This document shows, piece after piece, positions 23,085 to 31,335 of a stretch of DNA of 64,000 nt. Position 1 is the first letter of the stretch; each line of letters opens with the position of its first letter. Made by a program: the position numbers and the translations under genes. This DNA is from Mycobacterium colombiense (GTDB taxonomy: Bacteria > Actinomycetota > Actinomycetes > Mycobacteriales > Mycobacteriaceae). The stretch is from NCBI RefSeq assembly GCF_003284935.1, contig NZ_QMEV01000024.1, forward strand, positions 1-64,000. Reading direction: 5' to 3'. Under the pieces are notes generated by a model. That model was given only the letters and a program-made list of their open reading frames with translations, did no database searches and was not told where the DNA came from.

Positions 23085-23196
23085 CGAGCCCGGGATCGGG
23101 GCATTAAGAAAACAATCACGACCCTACTTGACAGTAATAAGGGGTTGACGGAATCGGATCCTCCGGGGCAGCCCGGCGCGGTTGGGAGGCACGACG

Positions 23197-25029
23197 ATGC
23201 GGTCGAACGAACTGACGATTGTTGCTGAGGCACCGGCCCGCGGTGCGGGACTGAACCAGGTGATCGGGCTGTCGATTGCCGCGCTGGTGATCACCCTGCT
23301 GTTGCTGTGGGTGGGGTATGCCCACCGCACCCATCGCATCGAGTGGCTGACCCGTGTCGCCGACCGGCTGGGCGACAAATTCCACCGGCCCGGCTGGGTC
23401 GCGCTGCCCGTCCTGGTGTTCACCACGTCGATCATCTGCGCGCTGTTCGGATTCATCTGGGACGTCAGCTGGCATATCGGCAACGGCCGCGATCCCGGCC
23501 CGTTGGCCAACCCGGCGCACTACTTCATCATCATCGGATTGTTCGGTATTTTCCTGGGCGGCATGACGGCGGTGGTGCTGCCGTTCGACAGGCCCGGCCC
23601 GGCCGCGGTGCGGATCACCCAGAACTGGTACGCCCCGGTGGGCGGCGTGCTGATGGCCGGCTGCGGGCTGTACGCGATGATCGGCTTCCCGCTCGACGAC
23701 ATCTGGCACCGCATCTTCGGCCAGGACGTAACCCTCTGGGGCCCAACGCATTTGATGATGATCGGCGGTGCCTGCTTTTCGCTGTTCGCGGTGCTGATGC
23801 TAGAGCGTGAAGGCGAGGCCGAAGAGGGCGAGGACGTCTACCACGGCGTCGTCATCACCTTCTTGCGCTACCTGTCCTTCGGCGGACTGTTCATCGGCTT
23901 GTCGGTCTATCAGATCGAGTTCGACTTCGGCGTCCCGCAGTTCCGCCTGGTGTTCCAGCCTATGCTGATCGCCGGCGCGGCGGCGCTCGCCGCGGTCGCC
24001 GCCCGCACCACCATGGGGCGGGGCGCGGCCGTCATCGCGGCCGTCTTCGCCATCGCGCTGCGCGGCGGGGTGGCCTTGCTGGTCGGGCCGGTACTCGGGG
24101 CGCCGACCAACTGGTTCCCGCTCTACCTCGGCCCGGCGCTGGCGGTCGAGCTGATCGCCCTGACCCCGCTTTTCAAGCGCCCCATCGTCTTTGGCGCCGC
24201 CGCCGGGCTGGGCGTGGGCACGGTCGGGCTGTGGCTGGAGTCGCTGTGGATCGCGGCGGTCTACCACTACCCGTGGCCGATCAGCATGTGGGGTGAGGCC
24301 CTGGCCATGGCCGTGCCGGTCGCGGTCCTGATGGGCATGTGCGGCGCCCTGTTCGGCATGGTGCTCACCGGACAGCGCCTGCCGGGCCGGGCGGTCGGGA
24401 TCTCGGTGGTGGCGGCCACGGTGCTGGTGATCGGTGGTGCGGTGGCCAACGGCCTGCACATCGTGGTGCCGGGCCAGAACAACGCCACCATCACGTTGAC
24501 CGACCTGCCCAGCGCGCCGGGGCAGCGCATGGTGTCGGCCGACGTCCAGCTCCTACCCGCCGACATGGTCAGCGACAATCCGGACTGGCTGACGATCCTG
24601 TCCTGGCAGGGCCGCATGAACAACGACCGGGGGCTGGTCATCGACCGGCTCGCCAAGGTCGGGCCGGGCCACTACCGCTCCACCCAGCCGGTTCCGGTGT
24701 GGGGGGACTGGAAGACCCTGCTGCGCGTGCAGGACGGCCGCACCATGACGGCCGTGCCGATCTGGGAACCGGCGGACGCCGCGATCCCGGCCCCCGAGGT
24801 TCCCGCGCTCACATCGAGCACGCGGCCATTCGTCCTGGAGGTCACCATCCTGCAGCGCGAACGCGACCAGAGCGCGCCGGCCTGGTTGTTCACCGCCGGT
24901 GGAATCGTGGTGCTGTTCCTGACGCTGATGGTGATCGCCGGATTGACGTGGGGCGCGGGCCGGCTGAACAACTCCGTCGCCGAGCCCGAACCCGTCGAGG
25001 ACAAGCAACAGATCCCCCGGGCGGCGTGA
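23197..25029 (+). CDS. Polytopic membrane protein with duplicated DxxWH motif and FixH/YtkA-like domain
   Basis: 610 residues, function unknown. Residues 1-425 contain about ten hydrophobic helices. Two copies of one pattern, D-x2-WH-x5-D-x5/6-P-x-H, occur at residues 89-108 (WDVSWHIGNGRD, NPAH) and 167-185 (DDIWHRIFGQD, GPTH), suggesting an internal repeat that binds metal or haem. Residues 425-560 look like an extracytoplasmic beta-sandwich of the FixH/YtkA/CopC sort (LLPADM..., GPGHYRS, VWGDWKTLLRV), then a final helix at 562-587. ATG 23197 has GGGAGG 8 nt upstream. First gene of a tight operon: 4 nt to the cupredoxin gene. Domain reading is by eye. Confidence 0.8.
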   Translation: MRSNELTIVAEAPARGAGLNQVIGLSIAALVITLLLLWVGYAHRTHRIEWLTRVADRLGDKFHRPGWVALPVLVFTTSIICALFGFIWDVSWHIGNGRDPGPLANPAHYFIIIGLFGIFLGGMTAVVLPFDRPGPAAVRITQNWYAPVGGVLMAGCGLYAMIGFPLDDIWHRIFGQDVTLWGPTHLMMIGGACFSLFAVLMLEREGEAEEGEDVYHGVVITFLRYLSFGGLFIGLSVYQIEFDFGVPQFRLVFQPMLIAGAAALAAVAARTTMGRGAAVIAAVFAIALRGGVALLVGPVLGAPTNWFPLYLGPALAVELIALTPLFKRPIVFGAAAGLGVGTVGLWLESLWIAAVYHYPWPISMWGEALAMAVPVAVLMGMCGALFGMVLTGQRLPGRAVGISVVAATVLVIGGAVANGLHIVVPGQNNATITLTDLPSAPGQRMVSADVQLLPADMVSDNPDWLTILSWQGRMNNDRGLVIDRLAKVGPGHYRSTQPVPVWGDWKTLLRVQDGRTMTAVPIWEPADAAIPAPEVPALTSSTRPFVLEVTILQRERDQSAPAWLFTAGGIVVLFLTLMVIAGLTWGAGRLNNSVAEPEPVEDKQQIPRAA

Positions 25030-25033
25030 ACCC

Positions 25034-25396
25034 ATGACACTTCGCGCCACCCTCATCGCGGCGTCGGCGGCCGCGCTGGCGTGCGGCCTGGTCGGTTGCG
25101 GTGGTTCGGTGGACAAGTCACCGGCCGCCCCGCTGACGGTCGACGTGACCATCGCCAACGGTCAGGTCACTCCCACCAACGCCACGCTGCAGGCCAAGGT
25201 GCATCAGCAGATCACCCTGCACGTGACCAGCGACGCCACCGACGAGCTGCACGTGCATTCGACGCCCGATCACAAGTTCGCGGTCCAGGCCGCGCCCAAC
25301 CAGACGTTCCAGTTCGCCGTCGACGTTCCCGGAAACGTCGCGGTGGAGCTGCACCATCTGGATCGCACCGTCGCGACCATCCAAGTCCAGCCGTGA
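25034..25396 (+). CDS. Cupredoxin-like lipoprotein
   Basis: 120 residues. A lipoprotein signal peptide ends in the lipobox LVGC (C22), so the mature protein is membrane-anchored outside. The rest resembles the cupredoxin-like domain seen in EfeO-type proteins: strands TVDVTIANGQVTPTNATLQ, QITLHVTSD, then ELHVHSTPDH and VPGNVAVELHHLDRTVATIQV at the C-terminus. The histidines (H73, H75, H80, H107, H108) could bind copper, but the classical Cys ligand is absent. Coupled to both neighbours: 4 nt after the membrane protein and a 4-nt GTGA overlap with the next gene. Confidence 0.82.
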   Translation: MTLRATLIAASAAALACGLVGCGGSVDKSPAAPLTVDVTIANGQVTPTNATLQAKVHQQITLHVTSDATDELHVHSTPDHKFAVQAAPNQTFQFAVDVPGNVAVELHHLDRTVATIQVQP

Positions 25397-26757
25397 GCTT
25401 CGCCGCCGCGGCGGTGGTGCTCGCGCACGGACTCGGCGGTTCGGGTGACCTGCCGGTGCCGTATGCCTACGCGATGGTCGGAGCGGCCTGGGCCCTGACG
25501 TTCACCTTCGCCCTCGTGGCGTTCGCCTGGCGCCGGCCGCGGTTCGATCCGCAGAAGCCGGGTCGGCCCCTACCGGCGGCGCTGACGACCTTCGTCGACT
25601 CCCGGGTGACGCGATGGTTCGCCGCCGGGCTGGCCCTGGTGTTCGCGGCCTGGGTGGTGGCCGCCGGGGTGTGGGGTCCCGAATCGGAGTCCAACGGCCT
25701 GCTGGGCGCGTTCTACGTGCTGCTGTGGGTCGGGCTGGTGGCGTTGTCGTTGCTCGTCGGTCCGGTGTGGCGGGTCATCTCGCCGATGCGCACCGTCTAT
25801 CTGCTGCTGCGGCGCGTCACCCCGGAACGGCTCGGCCGGCCGCGGCCGACCTACCCCGAAACCTGGGGCTACCGGCCCGCCGCAGTCGGCCTGTTCGCCT
25901 TCGTCTGGATGGAGCTGGCCTCCCCGAACTCCGCGTCGCTGCCCTGGGTCACGACGTGGATCGCCTGCTACGCCGCGCTGATGCTGGCCGGCGCGTGGCT
26001 GTGCGGACAGCGCTGGCTGGCCCGCGCCGACCCGTTCGGCGTGTACAGCGTGGCCGTCTCCCGGCTCTCGCCCTTTCGCCGCAACCCCGACACGCATCGG
26101 ATCGTCGTCGGCAACCCGCTCGACCATCTGCCGTCGCTGCCGGTGCGGCCCGGTGTCGTGGTCGTGCTGGCGGTGCTGCTGGGGTCGACGGCGTTCGACA
26201 GCTTCTCGTCGTCGCCGACGTGGCGCGGTTTCTCCGACCAGCTGACCCGCGAGTTCGGCGCGCCCCCGACGCTGGCGTCGTCGATGCTACGCACGCTCGG
26301 GCTGATCGTCTTCATTTGCGTTGTGGCGGTGACCTTTTCGCTCGCCGCACGCGCCACCGGCGGCGTCAGCAAAGAGCAGCGTCGCGAATTGCCCGGCCAG
26401 ATGGCGCATTCGCTGATCCCGATCGTGGTGGGCTACATCTTCGCGCACTACCTGTCCTACCTGGTCGAGCGCGGCCAGCAGGCGGTGTTCGCCCTGGCCG
26501 ATCCGTTCGGCCACGGCTGGAACCTGCTCGGCCTGGCGCACCTGCACGTGGCGTACGTGTTGTCCATGCACCCGCCGGTGCTCGCCGCCGTCAAGGTGAC
26601 CTGCGTGGTCACCGGCCATATCGTCGCGGTGATCGCGGCCCACGACAAGGCCCTGCGGCTGCTGCCCGCCGGCCATCAGCTCACCGGGCAGCTGACCATG
26701 ATGCTGGTGATGGTCGGCTACACCTTCACCGGTTTGTATTTGCTCTTCGGGGGCTAA
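25393..26757 (+). CDS. Polytopic membrane protein with His-rich C-terminal helices
   Basis: 454 residues with about ten predicted membrane spans and no domain I can name. The C-terminal third is rich in membrane-embedded histidines: GQMAHSLIP, GYIFAHYLSYLVE, GLAHLHVAYVLSMHPP, TGHIVAVIAAHDKA. Such spacing suits haem or copper ligation. The GTG start overlaps the cupredoxin stop (GTGA), which fixes it; the 3' end overlaps the convergent 2H-phosphoesterase stop by 4 nt. Likely works with the two preceding proteins. In M. tuberculosis the same interval between bioB and bioD holds the phiRv1 prophage (from memory). Confidence 0.8.
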   Translation: MSFAAAAVVLAHGLGGSGDLPVPYAYAMVGAAWALTFTFALVAFAWRRPRFDPQKPGRPLPAALTTFVDSRVTRWFAAGLALVFAAWVVAAGVWGPESESNGLLGAFYVLLWVGLVALSLLVGPVWRVISPMRTVYLLLRRVTPERLGRPRPTYPETWGYRPAAVGLFAFVWMELASPNSASLPWVTTWIACYAALMLAGAWLCGQRWLARADPFGVYSVAVSRLSPFRRNPDTHRIVVGNPLDHLPSLPVRPGVVVVLAVLLGSTAFDSFSSSPTWRGFSDQLTREFGAPPTLASSMLRTLGLIVFICVVAVTFSLAARATGGVSKEQRRELPGQMAHSLIPIVVGYIFAHYLSYLVERGQQAVFALADPFGHGWNLLGLAHLHVAYVLSMHPPVLAAVKVTCVVTGHIVAVIAAHDKALRLLPAGHQLTGQLTMMLVMVGYTFTGLYLLFGG

Positions 26758-27266
26758 CCGCCAATCGGGTGCTCGACCTTCTTGTTGCCGTCCCAGCGGC
26801 GCAAACCCGCGAAGCTGCCTCGGATCTGGGCGGGCCGGCCCGCGATGCGCAGCGCCCGCCCGAGCTGGGCGCCGCCGACGCGGCGCGCCAGCGTGACGTG
26901 TGCGGTCCACTCGCCGGGCAGGCTGTTGGGCATCGGCCCCGGCGTCAAATGCGGCCCGCAGCACCGGTGCACCTCGGCATGCAGGTCCAACAGCTCGACG
27001 GTCGGCACCACCAGCCGCGCGAAAACCGCGGTGGCGCGGCCGAATAGCACCGGCGCCCCGATGACGCAGGGCAGCGGCAGGCGATCGCGCACCGCGCGCA
27101 GCGGCCCGTCGACGTCGGGCGCGATGCCGTCGGCGACGGCCAGCGTCACGTGCGGCCGGCTGGCCGGCGCCTGGCTGGGAATCCCCGCGGCGGCCAACGC
27201 TGCCCAGATGGTGCGGATCGCCGCCTCGGTGTCGCGGTCGAAGACCAGCTCGATGGATCCGACCAT
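26754..27266 (-). CDS. 2H phosphoesterase / 2'-5' RNA ligase-like protein
   Basis: 170 residues with the two characteristic His-x-Thr motifs, SRPHVTLAV near residue 39 and WTAHVTLARR near residue 122, which form the paired active site of the 2H phosphoesterase superfamily. Corresponds in position to Rv1571. The substrate could be a cyclic nucleotide, RNA end or NAD-derived phosphate; nothing here decides. The ATG overlaps the bioD stop by one base (TGATG), so it is the last gene of bioA-bioF-bioD. Confidence 0.85.
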   Translation of the reverse strand: MVGSIELVFDRDTEAAIRTIWAALAAAGIPSQAPASRPHVTLAVADGIAPDVDGPLRAVRDRLPLPCVIGAPVLFGRATAVFARLVVPTVELLDLHAEVHRCCGPHLTPGPMPNSLPGEWTAHVTLARRVGGAQLGRALRIAGRPAQIRGSFAGLRRWDGNKKVEHPIGG

Positions 27267-27946
27267 CAGCCCACCAGCGTGGTGACCCAGTCGCGCTCGA
27301 ATGCCCGGGCGCACAGCGTCGCAAAGTCGGCGGCCTCCAGCGACGCGGCCCCTTCCGGCAGCGCGGCGCGCACCGGGGCCAGCCGGGCCAGCGCGGACCG
27401 GTTCGTCGTCTCCACCACGCCGGGCCGGCGGGGCCAGCTGCCGATGACCAGCCCGGCACACGAAAGATTCTGCGCGGCAAGCGATTCCAGGGTCAGCGCG
27501 GTGTGGTTGAGGGTGCCCAACGACGGGCTGACCACCACCAGCACCGCGGCACCCAGCGCGACGGCGAGATCACGTGCGGTGACACCGTTTTCGCCGAGCT
27601 CGACCAGCAGTCCCCCGGCACCCTCGACCAACGTCAGCCGCCCCGGCCGGTCCAGCTCCTCGATGACCGCCAGCAGCTCGTCGCGGGTGGGCAGCGCCAT
27701 TCCGGCCGCCTCGGCGGCGGCCACCGGCGCCATCGGCTGCGGGTAGCGACCGACGCCGGCCAGCGCGGTCACCCCGGACAGCCGGGCCACCTCGGCGAGG
27801 TCGTCGTCGCCGTCGTCGATGCCGGTCTGGACCGGTTTGCACACCGCCACGTCGATCCCGGCCTGACGGGCGTGACAGGCCAGCGCCGCGGTGACGACCG
27901 TCTTGCCGACCCCGGTGTCGGTGCCGGTGACGACCAGAACCGTCAC
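27266..27946 (-). CDS. bioD: Dethiobiotin synthetase
   Basis: ATP-dependent carboxylation of DAPA to dethiobiotin. 226 residues of P-loop fold: [18 protein letters not shown] is the Walker A, CKPVQTG the substrate loop, [11 protein letters not shown] a catalytic block. The GTG start lies 9 nt after the bioF stop. Its product is the substrate of BioB encoded 4.5 kb away on the same strand. Confidence 0.96.
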   Translation of the reverse strand: MTVLVVTGTDTGVGKTVVTAALACHARQAGIDVAVCKPVQTGIDDGDDDLAEVARLSGVTALAGVGRYPQPMAPVAAAEAAGMALPTRDELLAVIEELDRPGRLTLVEGAGGLLVELGENGVTARDLAVALGAAVLVVVSPSLGTLNHTALTLESLAAQNLSCAGLVIGSWPRRPGVVETTNRSALARLAPVRAALPEGAASLEAADFATLCARAFERDWVTTLVG

Positions 27947-27955
27947 CGGCGTGCC

Positions 27956-29101
27956 TCAACGCAGCTCAGCGAGCACATCGGACAGCACCCGGCGCGCGAC
28001 CTCCAGCTCGGCCTCGTCCAGCGACGCGCGCGCGGTCAGCCGCAGCCGCGACGTCCCGGCGGGCACGGTCGGGGGCCGGAAGCATCCCACCCGCACCCCC
28101 GCGTCCAGGCAGGCGGTCGCGGCGGCCACCGCCACGTCCGGGTCGCCGAGGATCACCGAGACCACCGCCGATTGCGGCACCTCGGCCACCCCACACGCCT
28201 CGGCGAGCAGGGCCGCGTGGCGCAACACCGCGTCGGCGCGCCGGGGTTCGGACCGCAGCACGCCGAGCGCGGCCCGTGCGGCGCCCACCGCCGCCGGGGC
28301 AAGGCCGGTGTCGAAGATGAACGTGCGCGCGGCGTCGATGAGATGCGCCCGTACCGACGCCGGCCCCAGCACCGCGCCGCCCTGGCTGCCCAGCGCCTTG
28401 GACAGCGTGGTGGTCATGACGATGTCGGGGGCCCCGGCCAGCCCGGCTTCGTGCAGCAGCCCGCGCCCGCCGCCGCGCACGCCCAGGCCGTGCGCCTCGT
28501 CGACGATGAGCAGGGCGCGGTGCGCGCGGCACACCTCGTGCAATTCGCGCAGCGGCGCCAGCGCACCGTCGGTGGAAAACACCGACTCGGTGATGACGAC
28601 CGCGCGCTCCTCGGCGCGCGCCTGCAGCGCGGCCGCCACGGCACCCACGTCGCGGTGCGGCGTCACCGCCACCCGCGCCCGCGACAGCCGGCACGCGTCC
28701 ACCAGCGACGCGTGGGACAGCTCATCGGAGACCAGCAGCGAACCCCGGCCCGACAGGCCGACGACGGCGCCCAGGTTGGCCGCGTACCCGGAGGAGAACA
28801 GCAGCCCCGACTCCGCGCCGACGTAGTCGGCCAGCTCGGTCTCGAACTGCTGGTGCAGTTCGGTGTCGCCGGTGACCAGCCGGGATCCGGTGGCCCCGGC
28901 GCCCCACAGGCGCAGCGCGGCGACGCCGCCGTCGATCACGTCGGGGTGCTGGGACAGCCCGAGGTAGTCGTTGGAGGCCAGGTCCAGCTCGGCGGCGACG
29001 GCCGGACGCGGTCGCAACGAGCGGCGCAGCCCGGCCTCGCGGCGCTGCCGTTCCACCGCCTCCAGCCAGGCCAGCGGGGACAGCTCGATCGGTGCCTTCA
29101 T
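27956..29101 (-). CDS. bioF: 8-amino-7-oxononanoate synthase
   Basis: PLP enzyme of the alpha-oxoamine synthase family that condenses pimeloyl thioester with alanine. 381 residues. Conserved blocks are ASNDYLGLSQHPDV, GSGATGSRLV-like GAGATGSRLVTG, SDELSHASLVD, VDEAHGLGV and the Schiff-base lysine in MTTTLSKALGSQGG. ATG 29101 (MKAPIELSPLAWLEAV) matches the family N-terminus. Second gene of bioA-bioF-bioD, 61 nt after bioA. Confidence 0.96.
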   Translation of the reverse strand: MKAPIELSPLAWLEAVERQRREAGLRRSLRPRPAVAAELDLASNDYLGLSQHPDVIDGGVAALRLWGAGATGSRLVTGDTELHQQFETELADYVGAESGLLFSSGYAANLGAVVGLSGRGSLLVSDELSHASLVDACRLSRARVAVTPHRDVGAVAAALQARAEERAVVITESVFSTDGALAPLRELHEVCRAHRALLIVDEAHGLGVRGGGRGLLHEAGLAGAPDIVMTTTLSKALGSQGGAVLGPASVRAHLIDAARTFIFDTGLAPAAVGAARAALGVLRSEPRRADAVLRHAALLAEACGVAEVPQSAVVSVILGDPDVAVAAATACLDAGVRVGCFRPPTVPAGTSRLRLTARASLDEAELEVARRVLSDVLAELR

Positions 29102-29162
29102 CGGCGTTCAGCCTAGTGGCGAGCGCCCGCGCGGCGAAGCGGGGCGCCGCGGGTCGTCACCG

Positions 29163-30467
29163 TCAGCCGACGAGGCGCGCCACCTCGACCATCGCCGAGG
29201 TGATCTGGGCGATCTCACCGGGCGTGCAGATGTAGGGCGGCATGGCGTAGACCAGGTTGCGAAACGGGCGCAGCCAGACGCCGTGGTCCAGGGCGGCCGG
29301 CGTGGCCACGGCCAGGTCGACCGGCCGCTCGCATTCGATGACGCCGATGGCGCCGCGCACCCGCACGTCGCGCACGCCGGGCAGCGCCCGGGCCGGTTCG
29401 AGCCCGGCCGCCAGGCCGGCGCCGATCTCGGCGACCCGCGAGCGCCAGTCCTGCCCGAGCAGCACCTCGACGCTGGCCACCGACACCGCGCAGGCCAGCG
29501 CGTTGGCCATGAACGTGGGGCCGTGCATCAGCGCCCCGGCCTCTCCCGCGCTGATGGTGTGGGCGATGTCGGTCGTGCACAAGGTGGCGGCCAGGGTGAG
29601 GTATCCCCCGGTCAGCGCCTTGCCGACGCACATGATGTCGGGGCTCACCCCGGCGTGGTCGGCCGCGAAGAGCTCGCCGGTGCGCCCGAAGCCGGTGGCG
29701 ATCTCGTCGAAAATCAGCAGCACCTCGTGCCGTTGACAGATGTCGCGCAGGTCGCGCAGGTATTGCGGGTCGTGGAAGCGCATGCCGCCCGCGCCCTGGA
29801 CGACGGGCTCGACGACGACGGCGGCCAGCTCCGCGGCGTGCCGGACCAGTTGCTCCTCGAACGCGGCGCTGTAGGCGGGGTCGTACTCGCGGGGCACCTG
29901 CGGGGCGAACACCTGCCGGGCCAGGATGTCGGTCCACAGCGAGTGCATGCCGCCGTCGGGGTCGCAGACGGACATCGGGGTGAAGGTGTCGCCGTGGTAG
30001 CCGCCGCGCCAGGTCATCAGCCGGTGCTTGCCGGGCCGGTCGCGGCTGCGCCAGTACTGCAGCGCCATCTTCACCGCCACCTCCACCGACACCGATCCGG
30101 AGTCGCTGAAGAAGACCGTCTGCAGCCCCGCCGGGGTGATGTCCACCAGCAGCTGGGCCAGCCGCGCCGCGGGTTCGTGGGTCAGCCCGCCGAACATGAC
30201 GTGGTTCATCGCGCCGAGCTGGCCCGTGACGGCGGCGTCCAGCACCGGGTGGCCGTGCCCGTGGATGGCGGTCCACCAGGAGCTCATGGCGTCGAGCGCC
30301 TCGATCGGTGCGCCGTCGCGGATCAGGGTGAGCCAGGCGCCGCGCGCGCCGACCGCGACCACGGGGGCGACGGCTTCGGCGCCGATGGTGCTGTAGGGGT
30401 GCCACAGGTGCGCGGCGTCGATCGCGCTGATCTGCTCGGGCGTGAGCCCGGCCTTCGCCGCGGGCAT
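29163..30467 (-). CDS. bioA: Adenosylmethionine-8-amino-7-oxononanoate aminotransferase
   Basis: Transaminates KAPA to DAPA using SAM as amino donor. 434 residues, class III aminotransferase. [10 protein letters not shown] and [16 protein letters not shown] are substrate-site blocks, [12 protein letters not shown] holds the PLP-ring Asp, and [13 protein letters not shown] the catalytic lysine. ATG 30467 ([13 protein letters not shown]) is chosen over the longer frame. It lacks a clear ribosome site, and a TACCCT hexamer 8 nt before it makes a leaderless mRNA possible. Divergent from the next gene across 62 nt. Confidence 0.95.
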   Translation of the reverse strand: MPAAKAGLTPEQISAIDAAHLWHPYSTIGAEAVAPVVAVGARGAWLTLIRDGAPIEALDAMSSWWTAIHGHGHPVLDAAVTGQLGAMNHVMFGGLTHEPAARLAQLLVDITPAGLQTVFFSDSGSVSVEVAVKMALQYWRSRDRPGKHRLMTWRGGYHGDTFTPMSVCDPDGGMHSLWTDILARQVFAPQVPREYDPAYSAAFEEQLVRHAAELAAVVVEPVVQGAGGMRFHDPQYLRDLRDICQRHEVLLIFDEIATGFGRTGELFAADHAGVSPDIMCVGKALTGGYLTLAATLCTTDIAHTISAGEAGALMHGPTFMANALACAVSVASVEVLLGQDWRSRVAEIGAGLAAGLEPARALPGVRDVRVRGAIGVIECERPVDLAVATPAALDHGVWLRPFRNLVYAMPPYICTPGEIAQITSAMVEVARLVG

Positions 30468-30529
30468 AGTGATCGAGGGTAAAGCAGCCGATTCGCGCAA
30501 AACTCCGACGTCGGGAACCATGGGACATC

Positions 30530-31006
30530 ATGGCCACGTCGCAGCAGTCCGACAGCGCAGCGCCGGGACCCGAGGCCGGCCCCGCGCTCGGGCCCGGATG
30601 GTCCAGGGACACCCACTACCCGCTGGTGGATTACGACGACGAGGCTCCCCGGGTGATCCGGGTGCGGCTGGCGCCATGGGACGTCGTGTGCACCGTCGTG
30701 CTGCTGATCCTGCTCGCGGTGCTGGCCACGGCGACCACCTGGCCGACGCGGCTTTTCGGCTTTCTGGCGAACGTCTGCGAGGACGAGACCTGCGGACCGG
30801 TTCCGTACGGGTTGGACCTGTACATCCACCCGGTGGTGTGGGGCGGGATCGGTGCGGCCATCACGGCCGCCGTCGTCGGACCGGTCGTCTCGATCCTGAA
30901 GGGCTGGTACATGTCCTTCTGGCCGGTGCTGGCCCTGGCGCTCGTCATGGTGAGCTCGGTGGCCGGAACGCTGCTGACGATGTTCAGCGAACGCTACTGG
31001 CTCTGA
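30530..31006 (+). CDS. Conserved hypothetical membrane protein (Rv1567c position)
   Basis: 158 residues, no known domain. After a polar N-terminus (about 45 residues, Pro/Gly-rich, with DTHYPLVDYDDEAPRVIRV) come three hydrophobic helices near residues 47-70, 100-122 and 128-148. A loop with two cysteines, NVCEDETCGPVPYG, probably lies outside and may form a disulfide. Divergent from bioA. It is longer than the 94-residue H37Rv annotation I recall. Confidence 0.75.
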   Translation: MATSQQSDSAAPGPEAGPALGPGWSRDTHYPLVDYDDEAPRVIRVRLAPWDVVCTVVLLILLAVLATATTWPTRLFGFLANVCEDETCGPVPYGLDLYIHPVVWGGIGAAITAAVVGPVVSILKGWYMSFWPVLALALVMVSSVAGTLLTMFSERYWL

Positions 31007-31096
31007 TCGCCGCGCCGGCGCCCTCCGCCGCGACCGGCGATCCCATCGCCGAGTGAGACCGAAATCACAACTGCGCATACGGAATTCGGGACGCCT

Positions 31097-31112
31097 GTCA
31101 CCGTCCGGTCAC
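31097..31112 (+). promoter_or_regulatory. GTCAC direct repeat, candidate MtrA-type box
   Basis: Two GTCAC pentamers start 11 bp apart, on the same face of the helix. MtrA, the essential actinobacterial response regulator, binds loose direct repeats of this kind upstream of cell-wall hydrolase genes such as ripA. The site is about 225 nt upstream of the RipD-like start. GTCAC words are common in GC-rich DNA, so this is only suggestive. Confidence 0.35.
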
Positions 31113-31184
31113 GGTACGACAAAAAATCCCGCCTGGACCTGGCGGCTAACACCATCTGTTGTCAAAGTGGCTTGTGTGACTGAT

Positions 31185-31213
31185 GTGAATACAGCGGGCG
31201 ACCGCTGATTCAC
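31185..31213 (+). ncRNA. Leader hairpin with competing pairing, upstream of the RipD-like gene
   Basis: GTGAAT-AC-AGCGG, a GCGA tetraloop, CCGCT-G-ATTCAC gives an 11-bp stem with one small internal loop, stable in RNA. The stretch GCGAC at 31198-31202 can instead pair with GTCGC at 31214-31218, so two mutually exclusive folds exist, as in switches. I cannot match it with confidence to a known riboswitch; the c-di-AMP (ydaO) class, found upstream of actinobacterial wall hydrolases, is the obvious one to test. Confidence 0.35.
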
Positions 31214-31335
31214 GTCGCAAGCGCCATGGACGGCGCCGGCCCCAGCGTGGGGGCCGTCGCTCGGTTCATGGACCGGGGGCGGACGCGCGAGGTCACCGCG
31301 TCGAGGCCCATTGAGCGCCTGGAGAGGCCAGAAAA

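Larger units (their letters stand above)
31007..31335. other. 329-nt gene-free leader region upstream of the RipD-like gene
   Basis: No plausible coding frame. It holds a direct repeat GTCAC-N6-GTCAC (31097-31101, 31108-31112; 11-bp period). It also holds a long hairpin with arms GTGAAT-AGCGG and CCGCT-ATTCAC (31185-31213, GCGA loop), an alternative GCGAC/GTCGC pairing (31198-31202 with 31214-31218) that excludes the first, and a GGCCCC/GGGGCC stem (31238-31243, 31250-31255). The density of structure just before a cell-wall gene suggests a long regulated 5' UTR. Confidence 0.55.

Noticed and set aside
22758..27266. Prophage remnant between bioB and bioD
   Set aside because: M. tuberculosis has phiRv1 here, but I see no integrase, REP element or att-like repeat; the interval holds a compact membrane-protein operon.
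31050..31075. Another copy of the GAGTGTG/CACAC element near GAGTGAGACC...ATCACA
   Set aside because: Arms match the element at 55963 only loosely and no dyad of more than five bases is formed.
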